The translations under genes were made by a program, and so were the position numbers. 11,403 nucleotides of DNA from Hyphochytrium catenoides (lineage: Eukaryota > Sar > Hyphochytriomycetes > Hyphochytriales > Hyphochytriaceae). The notes beneath the pieces were generated by a model that was not told where the DNA came from, did not search any database, and was given only the letters and a program-made list of their open reading frames with translations. Shown here piece by piece: positions 1 to 9,464 of this stretch (positions within the stretch are counted from its first letter, which is position 1; every line of letters starts with the position of its first letter). The stretch is taken from contig FLMG01001755.1 of assembly GCA_900088475.1 (NCBI GenBank), positions 1 to 11,403 of the forward strand. The letters run 5' to 3'.

Positions 1-187
1 AGAGACCGAAGGGAGCTAGTAGGAGGAGCCAGACCAGACGCAGTGCCCTTGCCGGAGAGAGAAGAGTGAGCTTGGAGAGAGAAGAGCCAGAGCGAGCGAG
101 CGAAAGAAAGAAAGAGAGAGATCTGATGGTAGGAGAGAGGATAGATGAGAGAGTGGAGATGCAGCAGGTGTCTTAATGAATAATTGA
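1..187 (+). repeat. GA-rich, simple-sequence stretch
   Basis: Strongly purine-rich on the plus strand, with clustered tetranucleotide and dinucleotide units at 91-120: AGCG repeated, then GAAA/AAAG repeated, then (GA)n. No convincing exon is seen here. It could be a 5' leader or an intron of the putative plus-strand gene. Confidence 0.6.
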
Positions 188-1175
188 ACGGGAGATAGAA
201 GGGAAGTAACGCATGTGAACTCTTGTTCCACATCACCTCATAGAAAAAGGCAGTGTGGAAAAAGGTAGGTAGGACAGCCCTTCACCAGAGTGGATACTTC
301 AGTGCAAGGAAGCTAGTAGCAGATGATGACCCCAAGACAATTTGAGAGGCATGCTCGACATCCTTCAGCCAGGAACAGCAAATGTACAGAGAACCTAAGA
401 CATAGGAAATGCTTCGTAGTCACTCCGGCTCATTCCTGTTACATTTATCCCTGGTGAGAGGCATTTGTACCTCAGCAGTAAGAGGAGGAGTTTTTCCACA
501 AAGATGATGATGTCATTCGAAAAGGTAAGAAGCAACGGGGTAGCCAGCAGCATCAGGTAGCCAGAGTTTTATAGTTTACCTCCAGCCCTTTGATAACATG
601 TAACGGACAGGAAGAGGAAAGAGATAAAGTCTTTCCTAATCAGCTTAAACCGGCTTCTGATACCTTCTATCTCGGCACCCGCATAGATCTAGGGATATGT
701 TCGGACTTGGGCCATTTCTTTCTTCTCTTCAGGCTCGCCAAATGATCCACTACCTGCAGCCTAAGCTCTCTCGGATCACAAGTACTCCACTGTTTTGAAG
801 GGGGAAGTAAAATAAACCGAAGCCAAAGCTTCTGTAGAAGAAGAGAATGCTCGCCGACAGAACTGGTGACTGATAGCTAGTACTAGGGCGTTTCAACAAT
901 CAAGCTGACGAGGGAAAAGAATGACGCAGTGGGCTTTGTAATGTTCTACAGAGGACGTATCCAATATGCCGTACCTTACTTCCATGACAGTGAATAGCGT
1001 TGGTCTTCCCCACTGGAATGTAGAAACCTGAACGTCCTTTTATTAGCCTCCTCGCAGAGAAGTCTACGAAGCATTGGAGACGGTAGCTGCTGCCGGTATC
1101 TCAAGGCATGGCATCGAAGATGCGAGGTTGCAGCTGAGTGAACCTTGGAAGAAGGCTATTATCTCGTTGATTTGA
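188..1175 (+). CDS. Putative multi-exon hypothetical gene (3' part), convergent with the channel gene
   Basis: I do not recognise the product. A compatible chain of small open exons is 188?-264, 476-524, 733-781, 952-989 and 1047-1175. Phases match at each junction (2, 0, 1, 0) and all proposed introns are GT-AG (211, 208, 170 and 57 bp). The donors at 265 (GTAGGT) and 525 (GTAAGA) and the acceptor ending at 732 (after a long pyrimidine run) are good; the donors at 782 (GTACTC) and 990 (GTGAAT) are weaker, and the last intron is short. The last exon is the most coding-like: 42 codons with a helical, Ala/Glu/Leu-rich composition, containing 'EVYEALETVAAAGISRHG' and ending in TGA at 1173-1175. 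The joined part is about 113 codons; no start is identified. Stop codon and orientation place it tail-to-tail with the channel gene, 418 bp from its stop. Chance assembly is possible, and individual exon edges are uncertain. Confidence 0.3.
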
Positions 1176-1593
1176 GGAAACAATTTCCGCATCTGTTACA
1201 AGATCTGCCAGTATGGGTGTAGGGAGGAGAGGCAATGGACTAGACTCTTCCAAAGATGTCTATTGAAGTGCTCTAGAGCCTCAGAGCCTCCCTACCCTGA
1301 GCGGATAAGTCAATTTTTTCCATAAGAGTGACTGGTACCCTGCTAATCGGGCTGAAGGTAGGCTCCACTTTCGAATCTTCACTTGTCACATTCAGTGTTA
1401 GCATAATAATAGGATGCCTCGAGGTTGAACTCACATGGCAGAAGTCGGTACGAGATGAAGGAAGAGAATTACCAACCTTGTCCGCTACGAGAAAGCATAA
1501 GGTCACCGACGTTTCTTAGGCTTTATAAGTAGGTTCTTCCAATGCTCGCGAGCTACATAACAGCAAAAGCGGCCATCGCTACTCTATGTATAA
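1176..1593. other. Spacer between convergent gene ends
   Basis: Presumed 3' UTRs of the putative plus-strand gene and of the channel gene. On the minus strand a TATAAA-type variant poly(A) hexamer lies about 70 nt past the channel stop (plus-strand TTTATA, 1523-1528). Both strands carry open frames of 63-77 codons at 1273-1519, but they overlap each other and match nothing I recognise, so neither is called a gene. Confidence 0.4.
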
Positions 1594-4500
1594 TCAAACT
1601 ACCTCCTCTGGCCTCCTATCCTCCTCTCTCACGTAGTAACCCTCCTCGTCGTACGGATTCCTAAGCACATCCTTATCATAGAGTTGGTACTTCTTTCTTG
1701 GTGGGTAGTTGTAAGGGTCATAGGCGCTAAGAAGCTCTTCTTGAGACAGTCCTTCCTGAGGCTGACCTGCTGGCCGGCCCGTAGCAGCAGCAAGATGAGC
1801 TGCCTCCTCTGGGTGCTGATAAGCAGAGAGAAACCAGAGTGGTATGGTTAGCAAACTCCATTTCCTTTGAGGTGAATGACGACCAGTGCGGTATCTGCTT
1901 TGTAATTGGCAACAAGAAGCAAGAGAAACAAGCGAACCTAGGAATAGACGGAGACGCGCAGTAGCTGCTCTAAAATCTGCCAAGACGCAAGTGCCATTAA
2001 CCACACCACGGAGGAGACGAACATGAACGCACGAAGGATACAAAAGGAGCATAATCTGGACGGAGGGGGAGCGATATAGAACAGGCGGAGCGATGAGCGA
2101 TAAGTCTCTTCTTTGCATTGGGGCCGGAAGGCTGAGCAAAGACTTTAATCACTCACCTCCATATCGAAGCTATCCTGCTCTACGGCGGCCTCAAGCGATG
2201 GCTTCGTAGTGCTAGGCTTATAAAACTTGGTAATCCGGAACCAGAAGATTACTGTTACGACGACAGGGATAGCGACGAGCGGAGCGCCTACGGCAAACTT
2301 TTCGAGCCCCAGTTGTCCTGCCAGCACCAGTTGGAAGATAATTGTGCTGACCATTACCTTGGCTACAATAGAGTTCCAAATACGTCCCTCGGTGCTAAAG
2401 TAGACATATGATGAAGTGAAAGACGAGTGGGGCAGTCGGTCAGCTGCAATAAGAGTAAAGCACTAGAAGTCGGAAGAGATGACCTGATGGCCACATACAC
2501 AAAGGGATTGGAGCCCGAACCAGAGGAAAGTATTTGCAGTACTACTGCACAGGTAACGTGGTGGATACGACTAGTGTAACATATTCTCAACTGTGAGCAC
2601 GGAGGAGGCGCTAATAAGTTGCCGAATGTACGGGAGAAAATGGGGCCACGGATTGACAAAGGCGACAACAAACCAGGACTGGCACACCAAGACACATGAA
2701 GTACCTGAACTCTGGGATGAAGACGTATAAGGCGTTATTCAGCGTCACGATGTATGCCAGGAAGAAGTATACAAGCGAAAAGGCCAGAACTAAGGGAGCG
2801 ATGCAAGCGTAGGTTACGGTGATCGCGAAGATAAGCAGGTCCAGCGCAGTGTTCTCCGCATAGTTAGATTCCCCTACGGACAAAGAAAATGGTGTAAAAG
2901 GCTGTCATTGGATTGCACAGCGGCTTCTAGGAGGGTGAAGAATGCTTACCTGGCAGCCAGGCATCCCTCCTTTGCCGATTGCTCTTAGCGCGTCTCATTT
3001 TCAGCCAGGCTTTCACAAAGGGTCCGAGCCGTAGCAGTCGGAGAGGCAACACATTGAAAGCATTCAACATAGTATAGTTTATAAAGAAACTTGACTGCGG
3101 CGGAAGAGAGGTCGCGAGTAGATCCACAATGGAAGCTGGATGGTCAATAATCGTTTCAATCGCTCCCAACGCGGCACCAGCAAGAGTGACTCCCAACAGA
3201 ACATTGAAGATCTGTCGAGACAAAGGCGCAAAAAAGAGGAAGGCACAGTAAGGACCTTCGTAAGCATGTACTCGTGTAACAATGGCATCCCTTCTGCTAT
3301 AAAAGAAAAACATTTTCATTGACGACCTAGGAGAAAAGAGAAAATGCTTCTCGATAAAATCAAGAGAGACGGAAGTGGATGCTGAGAGGGTAGAGGACTT
3401 ACATCAAAGAGGTAGAGCTTGGTGAACACGCCAAGCGAGATCGAGCTCCTGGTCCATCTGCCCTCCAGCTTGGAGAGGAACTTCAGAATACCGGGGAGCA
3501 GGGCCATAAAGAGCTTCAAAACAAGGACAGGGAACAAGCCTTGAAAGAAGCCTGAGCCACAGTGGCAGAAAGTAGGACAAAGAATTATTAAGGAGAGTTT
3601 GGGCGTTGTTGCAGTAGTTGCTGTTTGATAGCTGCAGATAATAAAGTTTGCTTATCTTTTGGAGTTGGACGAACCAGAGAGGGGATGACAGTTATTCTCT
3701 CTCTTCTTTCATTTCTGTTGGACCTGCAGCGTGATGGCCTACCTCTAACGACAGGGGAAGAGTCCAGCACTGACTCCATAAAAGGGAATGTATCAAGCAA
3801 CTGCGCTATATTGACCAAGCCGCTGACGAAGAACACTGGGATATACCAGAACAGAATAAGGAGGAAGACCAGGAAAGAGACCACGGCGACGCGCATTGAC
3901 CGTTGCACTTTCCGTATCTTGAGGTTCTCCCACACAATCTCCTTGTTATCCGGTGCCTGATAGACGTCAAAGTGGAAGCGGTCCTTTGCCAGACGCGTTT
4001 GTGTAGCAGTGACGACCTTACTCCTTTGCGTAAGGGTTACGAAGCAGCAATGGGTGGGTTCCTGTTCAGAAGAAAGATTTCATTGCGGGTGATTAGCTTT
4101 GCCGGTAATAAGCAGACATACAAGGATGGCGGGAGAACAAGGTCCGGATAGATGATTGACGTGGATTACCATCATCTCACAGGAGGAAAGGAGTTGAGGA
4201 AGAGAAAATGCAACGGGAACTGCAGGGCCGACAGGGAGCTAATATGGTTGTTTTGTATACCCTCAGCCGTATCTCATCCTGAAGCTGTCTCATCTGGGTC
4301 TCCAGGTCGTCCAACTCTTCTTCATAGTAGGTGATGGAATCAACCTCTTGGGCTACGAGCTTTGCTTTGTGCTTAGGCCTCTCTCCGGTAGTCTGGGCTA
4401 CCTGCCTGGCTGCCTCATAATTGATGATGGTCGCATCGTGCTGCTTCACCAGCTTCTGCAAGTCATCCTGGAAGGTCAAGTAGCAGATCGTAAGACAGAA

Positions 4501-6160
4501 AACGGGAGGACATGGGTATAAAAGAATTGTTTCTCTTCGTTAGTTGGGAGTGAATGTGGTAGGTAATAGAGAACCGCGACTAGCAAAAGACGAGACAGGG
4601 TGTGCTACGAGACGAGCAGCTAGGTTGGAGAAGTTCAGATCCTTGCAGGTTTAGCGTATTAAGAACTAGACTGAGTGATTAGGCCATCAAGAGCGTAAAG
4701 GCCACAAGAGTCCCGAGGAGGTGCCCCTTTCACATGTCCCATTTGATAATAGGACCATACATCTGAATGAGCCTTTGCTTACCTTGGGCACCACCATATG
4801 CACCGCCCGAACTTGACCTGGAAAGATCTTTTCCATAAGTTTGGTTATCTCTGCGCTGTTCCTCTTTCCCTTGGGAATTTCCATAACTAGGATGGTGTAG
4901 CTTCGAGGCTCAACCCGCTTCAGGTCTAGATCTCGGTAGAAGGCAAAAATCTTATACTCTTGGTGTACGAAGTATAGGATCAGGGTCGTTAAGAAATAAA
5001 CCCCAACTAGTGTCAACCATAGCTGGAAGTTGAGGACGATGTAGATGGCGGGAGGGATGATGAGAGGAGAGACACATTAATCATGATGTCAGATCATCTT
5101 GCCAACAAGGGTAAGTATGTTTAGCAGGTAGTGAATCAATCCATAGAGAAGATGAGGGTCGACATGAGGGGTACGGCAGCCATCTAATGTTTGATAATAG
5201 CATGAAAGCTGCCGATTGCTTCCTAAAGCCACAGGTAAACGCTTGCGAGAATGATGCACAATTGGCGGAAGGAAAGGACCCCACCTGTGGAAAATAGGAA
5301 AGAAGTTGTAGGATCGCATATTAGGAGAGAGCATACCTTCCATTCCTTAGAGGAAGAGTCGACATTCTCTATTGTGAGCTGCCGCAGCCCCGATCGCCCA
5401 TTTCCCCCCGTAATATATAGCGGAAGGAGACAACCCAGACCATAGATGCCAAAGGCACCAAAAACCTTCAAACATAGACTACAGTGACAGCAGAGGGACA
5501 ATCAGCACAATGGCCATTCAGTCATGGGTATGAGCTCTAATCGTAGCAAAAGTAAGCAGCAGAGGTACATCCAAAAAGCTGGATGTGAAGGTTATTGAAC
5601 GGTCAGAGACAAAGCGAGTGAAGGAAAGAGGTACTCTAAGAAGAGCCTCAGGACAGGAACAATCTTTGGAAAGGAAAGGAACCCTTACCGATGGAAGCGA
5701 GTGACGATGAGAGTGTCTAGTCCTCCATGCTCATATATAGTCTTGTCATCCATTCTCCAAAGCGAGCGCAGCCAACTAAAGAACCGTACCGGAGGAGGCT
5801 CTAAAGTCTCATGCGTCAAGAGCAGCTTCGGCGTGTAGATATGGCGAACCTATGCGGTAAGGTAAGAGAGGAGCGGAGGCATGTTGAGACGAAAGAAAGA
5901 CCAGCTTATGAGGGAGGAGGGAGGAGGACGTGAAGGACGAATGGGGCAGGTGAGGGACAGGCCCTTGTGATACGGTCCGCAAGGGCCCCTACTTCCAATA
6001 GCCTTACCCTTCGTCTCATAATGACAAAGAGGATCAGCAGCACGACACCAATGCTGCCAAAGATGATGAGGGATGTGTAGAAGGCACTAGAGTTGGCATT
6101 GAGCTCCTCATTTTTATCTCTCTGCTCCGCCGCTTGGGAGTTCTCCACGAAGGAACTCAT
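1594..6160 (-). CDS. OSCA/CSC1/TMEM63-like gated cation channel, 11 exons, 753 aa
   Basis: Exons in coding order: 6160-6008, 5849-5689, 5478-5337, 5022-4783, 4467-4261, 4061-3743, 3551-3403, 3211-2950, 2873-2705, 2394-2157, 1815-1594. All ten introns are GT-AG, phases agree at every junction, and the joined frame has no stop (2262 nt). The ATG at 6160 is the first Met after an in-frame TGA at 6181-6179. Layout: N-terminal helix (about 28-48), helices near 105-127 and 153-175, a long cytosolic domain (about 178-355) with the family's 'SYTILVMEIP' (193-202), a charged coiled stretch (276-300), 'FVTL' (308-311) and 'APDN...VWENL' (337-348), then eight helices between 360 and 654. This gives 11 helices, the OSCA topology, and the length is typical. 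The family gates cation (often Ca2+) entry under osmotic or membrane tension, in plasma or internal membranes. The tail (655-753) is hydrophilic and rich in Tyr, Pro and acidic residues. Family assignment is firm; stimulus, ion and location are inferred. Confidence 0.93.
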
Positions 6161-6260
6161 TGTTGCCCGGCGTCTTTCTCAACCGTTTCAATCCTGGTGC
6201 TTCCTTAAAACCCTAGCTTCCTCCTTCTTGACCGAAGTCCTCAAATGTTAGAGTGAGGAC
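6161..6260 (-). promoter_or_regulatory. 5' leader and proximal upstream region of the channel gene
   Basis: The coding strand carries TAGGGTTTT (plus strand AAAACCCTA, 6207-6215), resembling the plant telo-box, about 48 nt upstream of the ATG. Further up, GTCCTCA (6237-6243) and TGAGGAC (6254-6260) form a perfect 7-bp inverted repeat with a 10-nt spacer. No TATA box is seen. The start context reads CAACAATGAG, with A at -3. Functional roles are inferred. Confidence 0.35.
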
Positions 6261-7569
6261 ACCGCAGTACTTCTCCTTCAGCCTTGCTAACGGACGGATG
6301 AGTTGTCCTTCTTGTCAACGATGCAGGAACTAGAAGAGTGAAAGACCTCTTAGTGGTGGAGCATCAACGCTCGCCGCCCTCGGCCGCAGTCGTTGTGCCC
6401 TTCTTCAAATCCCTATTGGAAAGAAAATACGTCCAGTTCTGTGGGGCAGGAAGAGGCAGGTCGTACACTACTCCTGCTAAACCAAATGGCGGATCACCTT
6501 TGGTAAATTTATGGTCCGGGGTAACTGGTCAAAATGGTTCTCGGAAGTCAAAATCCTACCACCTTTGTAAGAAGCGACGAGGAAAGCCGAACACGAAGTC
6601 GGAAAGAGACACCCAGGAGGAACAGAGAAATCAAGCAAGAAGGTGTGTGTCTCCCCCAACTAAGAAGTAGAAGTGAGATTTGCTACATCTTGGTCGTTTC
6701 CTTGTTCCGTTCCAACGACGAGCACAAAGTTCCTTTCTTGGCTTCTTGGTGAAGGAAGAAGAGGCAGACCGCGGGAGGAGGTGGGATCCAAACAACCTTT
6801 GCCGTCTGTCTCGTTCGCCTTGTTTGCAGCAGGATTGTCCAACTTCCCTTCTGTAGAGAGGGAGACGATTAGGAGGAAAGGTGAGACGGATGTAGGGAGC
6901 TCAGCCAGCAATAGGTGTGATCCAAAGGATTCCAAAGGGCTTTCTTTGGACAGAGAAGGGAGGAAGAGGAGCAAGAGGGAACGAGTTCAAAACAGGCCCA
7001 CTTATATTTTGTAAGGAAAGGTTAGTGGGAGCTGCTTGAGCGACGACGGCATCGATCGTGTGCAAATAGCAAGGCCCAACAAGGCTGGAAATACTACGAG
7101 TACGGTAGGCAAAGCTCCAAACGAGGCTCTTGTGACGGTTCAACTCGATGATGAAGCTGCTTCCTGTGTATGAGATGGGTGGGCCTGCTTCGGTTCTGGG
7201 GGGTCCCTGGTACATACACAGTAGCTTATGTGCCTCATACTTTTCTTTCCTAAGATTTCCGTAACATTCGAAAGGAATAGAAAGGCCAATTCATAGTCTT
7301 CTACTACCAGCTCAACGAATATTTCAGAGGTGGAGCTTCTGAAGTGTTATATTTCCCCCAGGGTCGGACAGGTCAGTTGGTCCAAGTCGCAGGGGTTTCT
7401 AGTAAAACGCCTCTCCATATATTGTCGCTGCTTTAGTTTGTTTCCATGTCTTTATAGATTCATAATAACAGGAAGGCTATGGCATTTCCAATAATACCTT
7501 AACAGAGCGATTTATGAAAGGCTTTTCGCTCCACCTAACCTAAGATAGTCTCATAAGTAACACCACCAA
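6261..7569. other. Intergenic region without a supported gene
   Basis: Purine-rich on the plus strand from about 6600 to 7000. Open frames of 60-113 codons occur on both strands, several starting only at GTG or TTG and overlapping one another. The best is a minus-strand ATG frame at 7215-6901 (104 codons), of unrecognised sequence and within the length expected by chance. No linked splice sites or domains are evident. Confidence 0.4.
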
Positions 7570-7634
7570 GTGGCAGCAGCTCTACTGTGTTCTTTGAAAG
7601 GCATTCAAAAGATTTTTTGGAGTCAGGAGATCTC

Positions 7635-7835
7635 ATGAAGCGGCACTACTTCCTGCTGTTTTATGGCTGCGTCTGGTTGCTTGGCTGCTGCTGCTGCTAT
7701 TCTCTCTTCTTAGGGTTAGGGTTTAGGGTTGTCACGTCTCGCTACCACTTATTACGTCAAAGTCTTTCGTCTCGATCGCCATCACCATCATCTGTCAGCA
7801 GCCAAGCAGCAGTTCAGTTGTTGCTGGTGCTATAA
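7635..7835 (+). CDS. Doubtful small ORF, 66 aa, hydrophobic N-terminus
   Basis: ATG at 7635 opens a frame that begins MKRHYFLLFYGCVWLLG, resembling a signal peptide, then reads through the GCT repeat (Cys run) and the telomere-like block (LGLGF) into a Ser-rich tail. The hydrophobicity is largely dictated by the simple repeats, so this is probably not a real gene. No homolog is recognised. Confidence 0.1.
   Translation: MKRHYFLLFYGCVWLLGCCCCYSLFLGLGFRVVTSRYHLLRQSLSSRSPSPSSVSSQAAVQLLLVL
7684..7698 (+). repeat. (GCT)5 trinucleotide microsatellite
   Basis: Five perfect GCT units, immediately followed by a pyrimidine tract (ATTCTCTCTTCT) and the telomere-like block at 7710. Confidence 0.9.
7710..7730 (+). 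repeat. Interstitial telomere-like repeat
   Basis: The sequence reads (TTAGGG)2, then TTTAGGG, then TT. It mixes the animal/fungal-type hexamer with the plant/algal heptamer. It may be an interstitial telomeric remnant, for example a healed break, or a composite telo-box promoter element for plus-strand transcription. Three units are too few to tell. Confidence 0.8.
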
Positions 7836-8220
7836 CAACATTAGCAGCAGCCTCCCGCCAGCGGCGGAGGGTAAGCTATTTCCACTAAACTTGCCGACAA
7901 GGCTTCTGGCTGCTTTCGATATCCTCTCTCGATGTCTCCTGCCTCCTTGTCAGAGGTCCTTGGTTATTACTATACGTAATAGAGTTGTCCCAAGTTAAGC
8001 CTAAGTCCTTGCCAGTAGGTAGTAGTCGAGGTGGCTCTCATCGACTTCTGATGATCTTTTGAGAAAAGCAGGGAGTTACCATATTTTTCTCTCTAAGAGC
8101 AAGAGGCGAGGTGTCAAGACTAAAAAGCTGAAATCTCAAATGGCCTTCTTTCATTACCTGTCGCGACTTGCTTCATAATTAGCGGAAGCAGAGAACGTGT
8201 GTTTGTTGACCGAAGAGTAG
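7836..8220 (+). other. Intergenic or 5' leader region with strong unpaired splice sites
   Basis: A near-consensus donor, GAGG|GTAAGC, is at 7871 and a pyrimidine-rich acceptor ends in CAG near 7953. They could border an intron in the 5' leader of the putative plus-strand gene downstream, but the exons between here and 8221 cannot be traced. No domain-bearing frame is seen. Confidence 0.25.
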
Positions 8221-8370
8221 TACCGGATACGACATTTGGCTCAAGCAGGTATCAGCGATTCTCTAGGCCTACCCATTTTACCATCACAGACACCTAGGGC
8301 TCCAGAGGAGCAGCAAAGACAACAGTTCCACGGAGCCTCCCTCGACAGAAGCGAATGCGAGAATGGCAAA

Positions 8371-8835
8371 ATGAGCCACTTTAACAGCTGCCCGCCGCAA
8401 CGGAAGAAGAGACGTATACGACACGTGAAGATCGAGATCAAGAGTGCTGACAGGGAGAAGAGTCATACAACAGGCTGCTTTTCAACGCACCAGACAACAG
8501 TTGACAGGAGGGACAGCACTCCGCCAAAAAAGCAGAAGAACGGACTCCTTTTTTTCAAAAACATAATGGACCACAAGAAGAACAGCTTAGCCATAAAGAG
8601 CGGTCCTTTTATCAGGAGCCGGCAGGACGAAGAAGGAAAAGTAAGAACGGCCTCGACGGAGCAGCATATCGCTCAGACTCTGCGATGTACCTTAAGAAAT
8701 AGGTAGGGAAGCCTTAGAAAACCATCACTTCCTTGTTAGGAGAAGGCCCAAAGGACAAGAGGGAGAAATGGAACGAATAGAGATACCACTCGGCTGAGTA
8801 TGACAGGCAATACAGATCATTTGCTAGGGACCTAA
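8371..8835 (+). CDS. Putative two-exon hypothetical basic protein, about 121 aa, convergent with the glycosyltransferase gene
   Basis: Product not recognised. A frame open from 8221 runs through the first in-frame ATG (8371) to a good donor at 8641 (AA|GTAAGA, phase 0). An acceptor ending in TTAG at 8739, preceded by a pyrimidine-rich stretch, opens exon 8740-8835 in the same phase and runs to TAA at 8833-8835. Two AATAAA signals follow at 8954-8959 and 8976-8981. The protein is hydrophilic and Lys/Arg-rich with a nuclear-localisation-like cluster (QRKKRRIRHVK, about residues 10-20 from ATG 8371). No domain is visible. The frame extends 50 codons upstream of the ATG without a stop, so the true first exon may begin at an acceptor further 5' (for example the CAG ending at 8248). 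Low T content on this strand makes open frames easier by chance. Confidence 0.3.
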
Positions 8836-8842
8836 TCCCGCT

Positions 8843-8869
8843 ACTGCTGCCTTCCTTATGGGCAGCAGT
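8843..8869. repeat. Stem-loop, perfect 9-bp arms
   Basis: ACTGCTGCC (8843-8851) pairs with GGCAGCAGT (8861-8869) across a 9-nt loop. It begins 7 nt after the TAA of the putative plus-strand gene, so it would lie at the start of its 3' UTR. Confidence 0.7.
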
Positions 8870-8953
8870 GCATGTGGTGATTACAGGGCGGACTCACCAA
8901 AGAAGAGGTTGCAATGTAACCTCACTTGAGGCCTCAGCATCCTTATAGCCATC

Positions 8954-8981
8954 AATAAAGACTTTTGCCCCAGTTAATAAA
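8954..8981 (+). terminator. Two AATAAA poly(A) signal candidates
   Basis: AATAAA at 8954-8959 and again at 8976-8981, 119 and 141 nt after the stop of the putative plus-strand gene. The match is exact but short; use as 3'-end signals is inferred. Confidence 0.35.
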
Positions 8982-9060
8982 CTCCGAGTCTTCTTCCGCT
9001 TCCACTTTCCTTCCACCGAATGGCTGAAGAGGCGGGGTTAGGAGATGGTAATCAGTCGCT

Positions 9061-9086
9061 TTAACCTTGCCGCTACGCAAGGTTAA
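9061..9086. repeat. Stem-loop, perfect 10-bp arms
   Basis: TTAACCTTGC (9061-9070) and GCAAGGTTAA (9077-9086) are exact reverse complements around a 6-nt loop (CGCTAC). It lies in the spacer between convergent gene ends and is followed on the plus strand by CTTTTCCCC. Confidence 0.85.
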
Positions 9087-9464
9087 CTTTTCCCCTGAAT
9101 ATGACGTGCAAACTGGATCTTCTACTTTGTGGAAGGATAAAGGATAAAGCGGAGATTCCTAAGAGCCCGTTCGGAAAAGCTTCATGTCCCTCTGATCCAT
9201 GGAATCGCTGTCATTCATCATCCTCTCTTCTCCTGTTGCACTCTGATTCTGTGTCTGCGACAAGCTATACGACATGGCACTTTCACATGGACAAGCTGTG
9301 ATGAAGTCTTTTGTCACAGTATCACTGTAAGATACTGGATCAAATTAGCGACACCTACACTTACATCGACGTGGAAGCTCTCCCAGGCAGGTGATAACAA
9401 TTAACAGACCATAATAACTGACAGGGTTCTCCAGAGATGGGCTGACTCTCCGAGGTCTAATTTC

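Larger units (their letters stand above)
8836..9464. other. Spacer between convergent gene ends
   Basis: Holds two hairpins (8843-8869, 9061-9086) and plus-strand AATAAA at 8954-8959 and 8976-8981. A minus-strand TGTAA (plus TTACA, 9361-9365) lies about 100 nt past the glycosyltransferase stop. TGTAA is the usual poly(A) signal in chlorophyte green algae; here it may be coincidence. No supported gene. Confidence 0.4.

Noticed and set aside
323-457. 44-codon plus-strand ATG frame beginning MMTPRQFERHARHPSARN, faintly like a SAND or Jas-type 'P-x-QFE-x-HA' motif
   Set aside because: Short, ends soon at TGA, lacks the rest of the domain, and lies in a proposed intron of the plus-strand gene model.
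1594-2139. 181-codon minus-strand frame running through intron 10 into the last channel exon
   Set aside because: The upstream 108 codons lie in an intron with good GT-AG sites, the start is TTG, and only the last 73 codons match the spliced gene's frame.
5081-5343. Several minus-strand frames between channel exons 3 and 4
   Set aside because: They lie in intron 3. Splicing 5337 to 5022 directly restores the conserved helix after 'SSSKEWK', so these frames are noise.
5567-5586. ACATCC/GGATGT inverted repeat in intron 2 of the channel gene
   Set aside because: Only 6 bp per arm and within an intron; expected by chance.
6901-7215. 104-codon minus-strand ATG frame
   Set aside because: No domain, no splice partners and no upstream signal; frames of this length are expected by chance in about 11 kb.
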